Shown here in pieces: positions 58,363 through 63,234 of a stretch of DNA of 63,234 nucleotides. Below the pieces are notes generated by a model. It worked only from the letters and a program-made list of their open reading frames with translations, did no database searches and had not been told where the DNA came from. Position 1 is the first letter of the stretch, and every line of letters starts with the position of its first letter. Position numbers and translations under genes: made by a program. Source of the stretch: an uncultured Porphyromonadaceae bacterium (GTDB taxonomy: Bacteria; Bacteroidota; Bacteroidia; Bacteroidales; Muribaculaceae). Location of the stretch: assembly GCA_947073495.1 (NCBI GenBank), contig CAMTMX010000008.1, positions 1-63,234 of the forward strand, given 5' to 3'.

Positions 58363-59955
58363 GAATCCCGTCCAATGCTGTTTCCACAGCTTGTTGCCGA
58401 GTTCGTCCCATCTGTTGATAGTGGCTCCGAAGAAATCTTTGGAATAATCCGTCAGAAGAGCTGCGGCTTCCTTCTCATTCCCTTCGTTAAGATATTGCTG
58501 GTAGATGGTCTCTATCATAGGCAGTTCGCGCTGACCTTTTTTAAGGAAATAATCGCGTGCCGGTTCTGTAAACTTACGGCTCTGTCCCCATCTTACTGTA
58601 GCAAGGCGGTTTGGTTTACGGTAACGCCAAAGGGCGGCGTCTTCACGTTCGCGGTGCTGCCCACAGACTTTCAGAAGTTCCGGCACGTCTGTCGATCCCG
58701 CAAAAATAGGGAAGCGGGGAGACTGTCCGGGGTTGTCGAGACAGATCCATGCAACGCCGCCGACACCGTCGGGGAGCCAGTCGCGGCATTGGATAATTGT
58801 GGAGTAGGCACACCAGGAGACGCTGACTGTGCGGATATTCTTCATAGAGCTGTCGCACATTGATGCATAGACGGCTATTTCATCCGGGCGCATCCATGGA
58901 TTTGCAAAATTGCTTACTATACTGTCGGGAACGTCTGCGGGAGAATCAGCTTTCTTTGCGGGGTTCTTGATCTTAAGGCGCCCGCATATTGCGTTGGGAG
59001 TGCCTTCATAATAAGAACCGAGGAGGCGCGCCACATCATCTACGCTCACCTTTTTCTCAGGTTTTACGCTCAATGGCAGTTCCTCCATATTGTCGTTAAA
59101 TCCTGCATTTGGCGCAAGTTCATTCATAATGAATAGTTCCCGCACGCTATAGTTTTTAGGTTCGTTCATGTAGTTGGCGCCGCTATAAGCCTTCCAGAAA
59201 GAGAATTCCTCTTTGCCATCCCAAAGACCCATCTTTTTTGCGACATCTTTTACATTGTCAGATGCCATGTAGTTGTCTTTGTCTTTGAGATTTAGTTTGC
59301 CGATACGGCTGACGTTGGCAGAGACCGCGATATGATCGTCGGGAATGCGTACTGCTGCCCATACTCCACCCACTTTGTCGGGACCTTCGCCCTGCACCTC
59401 GAAAATCCATACTTCCTTGGGGTCGGCGATAGTGAGGCATTCGCCGCTGTCTCCATAACCGTATTCTTTTATGAGCTTACCCATAAGAGTGATGGCATCG
59501 CGTGCGGTGGAACATCTTTCGAGCACAACGCGTTCAAGCTCTTCGATCATGAACATACCTTTTTTGTTTTGCATTGTGTCACGGCCGGTGTATGTCGTTT
59601 CCCCTATTGCAAGCTGTTTTTCGTTAAGGCAGGGATAAGCGGTGTCAAGGAAACGGAAAGTATGCTTTGCCTGGGGGATCTGCCCCTTTTCTTTCATGCC
59701 GTCAGTGCTTGCGGGATATTCCGTGTGCATACGTCCGTCATAAATGCTCATCACAGTGTCGTTAGGATAATCCTGAGGGGTTGTCATCTGCATCCATGTG
59801 CGATACCAGGAGTCGCAAGTGTGACTTGTCATCACCGACCCGTCGACAGATGCCTTTTTGCCTACCATAATACTTGTGCAGGCATCTTTCGGAGACTGGG
59901 CTAACAACCCGAGTGCCGAAAATGCTATCAAAGATAGCGAGATTAAATGCTTCAT
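58360..59955 (-). CDS. C69-family secreted dipeptidase
   Basis: A 531-residue N-terminal-nucleophile peptidase of family C69. After a signal peptide (ending LLAQ) the mature protein begins near the catalytic Cys in DACTSIMVGKKASVDGSVM. Conserved stretches are TSHTCDSWYRTW, TYTGRDTMQNKKGMFMIEEL and WIFEVQGEGPDKVGG. It probably cleaves dipeptides in the periplasm. It is transcribed alone from the promoter at 60013-60043, and its message begins with a hairpin. Confidence 0.9.
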   Translation of the reverse strand: MKHLISLSLIAFSALGLLAQSPKDACTSIMVGKKASVDGSVMTSHTCDSWYRTWMQMTTPQDYPNDTVMSIYDGRMHTEYPASTDGMKEKGQIPQAKHTFRFLDTAYPCLNEKQLAIGETTYTGRDTMQNKKGMFMIEELERVVLERCSTARDAITLMGKLIKEYGYGDSGECLTIADPKEVWIFEVQGEGPDKVGGVWAAVRIPDDHIAVSANVSRIGKLNLKDKDNYMASDNVKDVAKKMGLWDGKEEFSFWKAYSGANYMNEPKNYSVRELFIMNELAPNAGFNDNMEELPLSVKPEKKVSVDDVARLLGSYYEGTPNAICGRLKIKNPAKKADSPADVPDSIVSNFANPWMRPDEIAVYASMCDSSMKNIRTVSVSWCAYSTIIQCRDWLPDGVGGVAWICLDNPGQSPRFPIFAGSTDVPELLKVCGQHREREDAALWRYRKPNRLATVRWGQSRKFTEPARDYFLKKGQRELPMIETIYQQYLNEGNEKEAAALLTDYSKDFFGATINRWDELGNKLWKQHWTGF

Positions 59956-59985
59956 GATATTGGTTTAATGAATGTGAAAATAAAA

Positions 59986-60011
59986 AAGGTGAAGCAATAT
60001 TGTTTCACCTT
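59986..60011 (-). other. hairpin at the 5' end of the C69 transcript
   Basis: AAGGTGAA and TTCACCTT flank a loop that itself contains the palindrome CAATATTG. It overlaps the predicted transcription start near 60007, so it may protect the message end, or alternatively terminate read-through from 60245. Confidence 0.5.
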
Positions 60012-60012
60012 C

Positions 60013-60043
60013 CAAAATTACTCAAATAGTGAATATTTTGCAA
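60013..60043 (-). promoter_or_regulatory. promoter of the C69 dipeptidase gene
   Basis: On the minus strand TTG (60043-60041) and TAATTTTG (60020-60013) are 20 bp apart, a canonical Bacteroidetes promoter. The leader is about 50 bases. Confidence 0.7.
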
Positions 60044-60067
60044 GAAACTGACTGTATAATTAAAATA

Positions 60068-60215
60068 TAAGTGCCTACGAAAAATAAATATAGTGTGAGC
60101 GAGATATGAAGACGTGAAGATGGAATTATGGGGTTCCATAACGACTGATGAACGGCTTTATAGGTTGCCGCGATATATGCCTGGCATGAGTTCATTTATT
60201 TTTCTTAGGCACTTA
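60068..60215. repeat. inverted-repeat element, variant F
   Basis: A 148-bp element with 21-bp ends: TAAGTGCCTACGAAAAATAA at 60068 and TTATTTTTCTTAGGCACTTA ending at 60215, complementary with one mismatch. The ends differ from those of copies A-D, but the centre (GATGGAATTATGGGG then TTCCATAACGACTGATGAA) is recognisably the same core. Confidence 0.75.
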
Positions 60216-60244
60216 AAAGAGAGGTTTTATTGTTTTGGCATATT

Positions 60245-62878
60245 TCATTCAAGCCAGATTCCCTCTATTTCAGCGGATATTTCTTTGCCTTGTTGCATAG
60301 GTACTATAAGCTGCACAAAGTCGATCTCTTCCGGATTGAAAGGAAGTTTCCCTATTTCTGTTTCCCGCGCCAGGAATGTGGGGTAGGGGGCGGGGACAAT
60401 AAGATTCGTTCTTTGAGATAACACGGATAGTGGTATCCGGAACGTATTGCCTGTCGCCTTGTCCTTGTAAGGCTCCATTTGTGCTGAATATGTGGCGCCA
60501 TTCTTTCCTATAAGAGAAATCTGAGATTTCTCGAATCCGGACAGACCGCCTGCTTTTATTACGATCTCGTTCTTCCCTTTTATTTGTGGGGCGCCCCCGA
60601 GTTCGCCTCCGACATATCTCTTGATTACCAATAATCCGTCGTTTTCAGGATTTGCGGTCAATTTATAAGTGTTAGGGGAAACAGGTGATTTTATTTCAGG
60701 ATTAAATCTAAAATTCCATGCTTCAGGGATCATCGCCACATCAATGTTAGGGTCGCGGGGCGCCGGATTCAGTAAAACTGCGGGATCATCGGCATCGGCT
60801 TTTATTGAAGTGTAAAACTCATTATTTGCAAAGTCCCAGTCGAGAGGATTTCCGGGTTCATTTTGCGGCCAGGTCGTGTCTGTGCCATCTTCCGAAACAA
60901 CAATATTATAATTTATTGTATTGTCCCATCCGAGTTTGTCGGCAGGAATTATTACCTTATATGTATAACCTTCCGTTTTTTGCATAGGGAACAGGTCATT
61001 ATGTTGCGACCAGAATGAAACTGTCGACGGGTAAATAGTAACGGCATCCGGATCTTTAGTGCCGAATACTTCCGCAGTGATCTCTATATTGCCATCTTTA
61101 TTCACATATTTGCGTGGATTGTGTACAACAATATTCTTGACATTCTTTTGAACAGGGGCAACAAACGAGGCAATCCCTGAATCCATAAATTCTCTATTTT
61201 CAAGAGTTTTAGAAAGGAGATCTTTGTCGTCGGTTAATAAATACACTCCCGGAAACACACTGAAGCCTCCGTTTGACGCTGTTCCTGCTTTCAACACCCC
61301 TTTCATGTCGTTGCTGATATTTGCAAAGAAGAAAGAATCTCCAAGATCGGGTAAATTAATTGTCATCGGCTGATTGCGATAGACTATTTTCCCTACTTCC
61401 TTTTGAAGGGACGGCTTTTCGAACGGGTCGGCTACGAGAAGGACGTCAGGCATGACTTCAAGCCGCCAAATCCCGTCAATATCAGTCTTGTCGAGAAAAT
61501 AAGCACCTGTCCCCTCATAAGAAACCACAGAAGAAGATCCTCTGCCGGCGATCTTTGAAAGAGAATTGATATCTTTGGGCTGTGAGTCGGTGGAGTTGCT
61601 GTAATAAAATTTGTCTTTGGCGTTCAGTTCGCTGAGATCCAGGATATAGCTTACCCTGAAGTCTCCGAATATAGTATCGTTGGGGAAATTCCCAAAGTTA
61701 TCGCCACGTTTTAGGTTTCTCGCCGCTTCTCCGGCAATGAGCATACTCAAAGCCTTCGCGGGGGTATAGGCAAGATTTAGGAAATGAGTCTGATACTCAG
61801 TGTTGTATGCCGCCATATCTGTCGGGTCATAAGCAAATTGCGTGATCCATTGAAAACCTTCCTTACGGAAAGTGCGTGCTATGGCAGGATACATATATGA
61901 ATAAAGCAGATCTCCGGGATCGAATTCATATACAAGTCTTGCCATTTTATTGTAGTTCTTGATTGTGTTTTTCCAAGGTATGTTGTATTGATCGACTGTA
62001 GGAAGAAAATTGCCTCCGCGTTGATGACCGGCTACCAGCCCGACGGGATACCATTGGTAGGTGGTGCCTTGAATGTCTGCATCATAATATGCAGATGTTA
62101 CTTTTGGATTATGGCTCACATTATATAGGATCGGTTTGTCAAAGCCCCCTTTTTTGAGAGCCTTCACCATACGGTTGATATATGCTGTCACTTCCTTTTT
62201 GTTTCCGGAATGGCATGGCTCATTGTTGATCTCCATGGCAATGATGAAGTTATCACCTCCATAGCTCAATCCTGTATATGGGTTGACGTGGGAGGCAAGT
62301 TGTCTAAGATATTTTTCTTGTATTGCCTGGGCGTATGGGTTATCGTGGATGTCGCATTTGTCAAAATCGTATGTAAAGGCGCCGGTGTCGATGTTTTTTT
62401 CAGGATAGCCGTTGCCGAAATTAGTTTGTGCAGTCAGCACTATATCGATATTGTATCTTTCAAGAGTAGCGATGAGATAGTCTAAAAGGTCGAGATGATC
62501 ATTGTTTTGCAGGTTGCCAAGGCTGTCAGCAAGCTCTGCATCCCATAGATGCAACCTGAATCCGTTGAATCCTAATCGAGACATGTGGTAGACGTCTCTC
62601 TCTATAGCTTTTTTACGATCAATCCCTAAATGTCCCATTGCCCTGTACGCGTGCGCGAAGGGGAGCGTATAGTTGGTGCCGTAGTAGCTTACCTCTTGTT
62701 TTGTGTCGGAACGACGCATCACTCCATGTTTGTCTACATATATTTTATAGGATTGTCTGTCGATTGCCGGCGCATTTTTATTGCCGGCTGTAACCGCCGT
62801 TGATGAAACCATTAATAAAAGAGAGGGGAGAAAAAACTTTTTTAATGGAAATTCAGGTAGGGATGTAAGAATTTTCAT
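60245..62878 (-). CDS. secreted clan GH-A glycoside hydrolase-like protein
   Basis: An 877-residue exported protein (signal peptide ending TAVTAG). Residues about 40-400 form a TIM barrel of the GH5/GH2-like clan A: GFNGFRLHLWDAELADSLG and the acid/base segment IIAMEINNEPCHSGN (NEP motif). The C-terminal half consists of beta-sandwich modules, including SVSFWSQHNDLFPMQK and a terminal jelly-roll-like region suited to carbohydrate binding. The substrate is unclear. The ATG at 62878 is preferred over 62914 because a TAAATTTG -7 box at 62912-62919 would start transcription between them. It is outside the PUL and monocistronic. Confidence 0.72.
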   Translation of the reverse strand: MKILTSLPEFPLKKFFLPSLLLMVSSTAVTAGNKNAPAIDRQSYKIYVDKHGVMRRSDTKQEVSYYGTNYTLPFAHAYRAMGHLGIDRKKAIERDVYHMSRLGFNGFRLHLWDAELADSLGNLQNNDHLDLLDYLIATLERYNIDIVLTAQTNFGNGYPEKNIDTGAFTYDFDKCDIHDNPYAQAIQEKYLRQLASHVNPYTGLSYGGDNFIIAMEINNEPCHSGNKKEVTAYINRMVKALKKGGFDKPILYNVSHNPKVTSAYYDADIQGTTYQWYPVGLVAGHQRGGNFLPTVDQYNIPWKNTIKNYNKMARLVYEFDPGDLLYSYMYPAIARTFRKEGFQWITQFAYDPTDMAAYNTEYQTHFLNLAYTPAKALSMLIAGEAARNLKRGDNFGNFPNDTIFGDFRVSYILDLSELNAKDKFYYSNSTDSQPKDINSLSKIAGRGSSSVVSYEGTGAYFLDKTDIDGIWRLEVMPDVLLVADPFEKPSLQKEVGKIVYRNQPMTINLPDLGDSFFFANISNDMKGVLKAGTASNGGFSVFPGVYLLTDDKDLLSKTLENREFMDSGIASFVAPVQKNVKNIVVHNPRKYVNKDGNIEITAEVFGTKDPDAVTIYPSTVSFWSQHNDLFPMQKTEGYTYKVIIPADKLGWDNTINYNIVVSEDGTDTTWPQNEPGNPLDWDFANNEFYTSIKADADDPAVLLNPAPRDPNIDVAMIPEAWNFRFNPEIKSPVSPNTYKLTANPENDGLLVIKRYVGGELGGAPQIKGKNEIVIKAGGLSGFEKSQISLIGKNGATYSAQMEPYKDKATGNTFRIPLSVLSQRTNLIVPAPYPTFLARETEIGKLPFNPEEIDFVQLIVPMQQGKEISAEIEGIWLE

Positions 62879-62911
62879 GATAGGGTATTTATTTTTGTCT
62901 TTTAATGACGG

Positions 62912-62919
62912 CAAATTTA
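62912..62919 (-). promoter_or_regulatory. -7 box of the GH-A protein gene
   Basis: TAAATTTG on the minus strand, about 34 bp before the ATG at 62878. The nearest TTTG (62951-62948) is 28 bp away, longer than usual, so the -33 element is uncertain. Confidence 0.45.
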
Positions 62920-63114
62920 CATGAAAATCTCGAGATTCTCACACCGGCAAATTAAAGAATCGATTTTTTTTAGAGGAAAGTTGTAAAAAACATGTTTCAT
63001 GGAACGATATTTTCAGTCTTTGTTTTCATAAAAAACAGGTAAAAACATAAAAATAGCGACATAGTTTGCGACAAACCGCATAAGAGATAACATAAGAAAA
63101 AGGATAAAAGTTCA

Positions 63115-63234
63115 TTGATTAACAAAACGGAAGATATTTTAACATTTGTTGATTTGATTGAATGGAAGCGAGTTGCGAAGAAAATTTCAGAAAAATATGC
63201 TATAAAACATAAAAAGACTTGCGGAGGGAGAAAA
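63115..63234 (+). CDS. possible partial ORF at the window edge
   Basis: From a TTG at 63115 the frame stays open to the window end, giving 40 residues (start INKTEDILTFVDLIEW, then RVAKKISEKYAIKHKK), a charged helical sequence. No ATG, ribosome site or promoter is evident and the family is unknown. It may be chance. Confidence 0.25.
   Translation, partial: MINKTEDILTFVDLIEWKRVAKKISEKYAIKHKKTCGGRK

Overview
The window looks like a chromosomal segment of a gut Bacteroidales bacterium. Supporting signs are a SusC/SusD pair inside a polysaccharide utilisation locus, an NVEALA-type secreted peptide with a 6-bladed beta-propeller lipoprotein, GIN-domain (DUF2807) lipoproteins, LytS/LytT-type signalling and Bacteroidetes promoters (TTG/TTTG, 19-21 bp, TAnnTTTG). 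A Muribaculaceae-like genus is my inference and cannot be fixed from sequence alone. No rRNA, tRNA, CRISPR array or complete insertion sequence was recognised.

Layout. 0-4 kb: small membrane protein, secreted thioredoxin-like protein, stand-alone GltD-type flavoprotein, Nudix hydrolase. 4.1-9.6 kb: likely operon of a Zn/Cd-type P-ATPase, a CopA-type P-ATPase, a beta-carbonic anhydrase and a CAT-fold acyltransferase. 9.6-11.4 kb: LytTR response regulator and LytS-type kinase on the minus strand, back to back with a coiled-coil lipoprotein. 12.4-21.5 kb: minus-strand efflux operon with one adaptor, one TolC-like channel and two different RND pumps. 21.9-26.6 kb: signal peptidase I, an O-antigen ligase-like membrane protein and a transglutaminase-like lipoprotein. 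26.7-31.3 kb: AT-richer NVEALA peptide locus (frameshifted small secreted protein, thioredoxin/DUF1573 lipoprotein, NVEALA peptide, beta-propeller lipoprotein) below a TPR transmembrane regulator. 31.7-46.5 kb: one long minus-strand PUL (ROK kinase, SusC, SusD, GH92 with PA14, EEP phosphatase, alkaline phosphatase, GH63-like enzyme, calcineurin phosphoesterase-PA14-GDPD fusion), unusually rich in phosphate-releasing enzymes. 47-63 kb: gdhA, OmpA lipoprotein, two GIN lipoproteins, YqeY, serS, pseudokinase-like membrane protein, GNAT protein, menG/ubiE, U32 protein, DUF2007, C69 dipeptidase and a clan GH-A glycosidase.

The most unusual material is non-coding or repeat-derived. (1) A dispersed family of about 150-170 bp elements with terminal inverted repeats and a conserved central hairpin occurs in at least six places (822, 3225, 31408, 49216, 51917, 60068), usually next to terminators. 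(2) Degenerate heptanucleotide tandem repeats fill many gaps between co-transcribed genes between 15 and 37 kb. (3) The same heptamers, together with GGA/TCC-loop palindromes, lie in frame inside two genes: the N terminus of signal peptidase I and three places in the O-antigen ligase-like protein. (4) A degraded copy of part of that ligase gene lies between an inverted-repeat element and the TPR regulator. The NVEALA locus has a well-formed promoter flanked by repeated candidate operator motifs.
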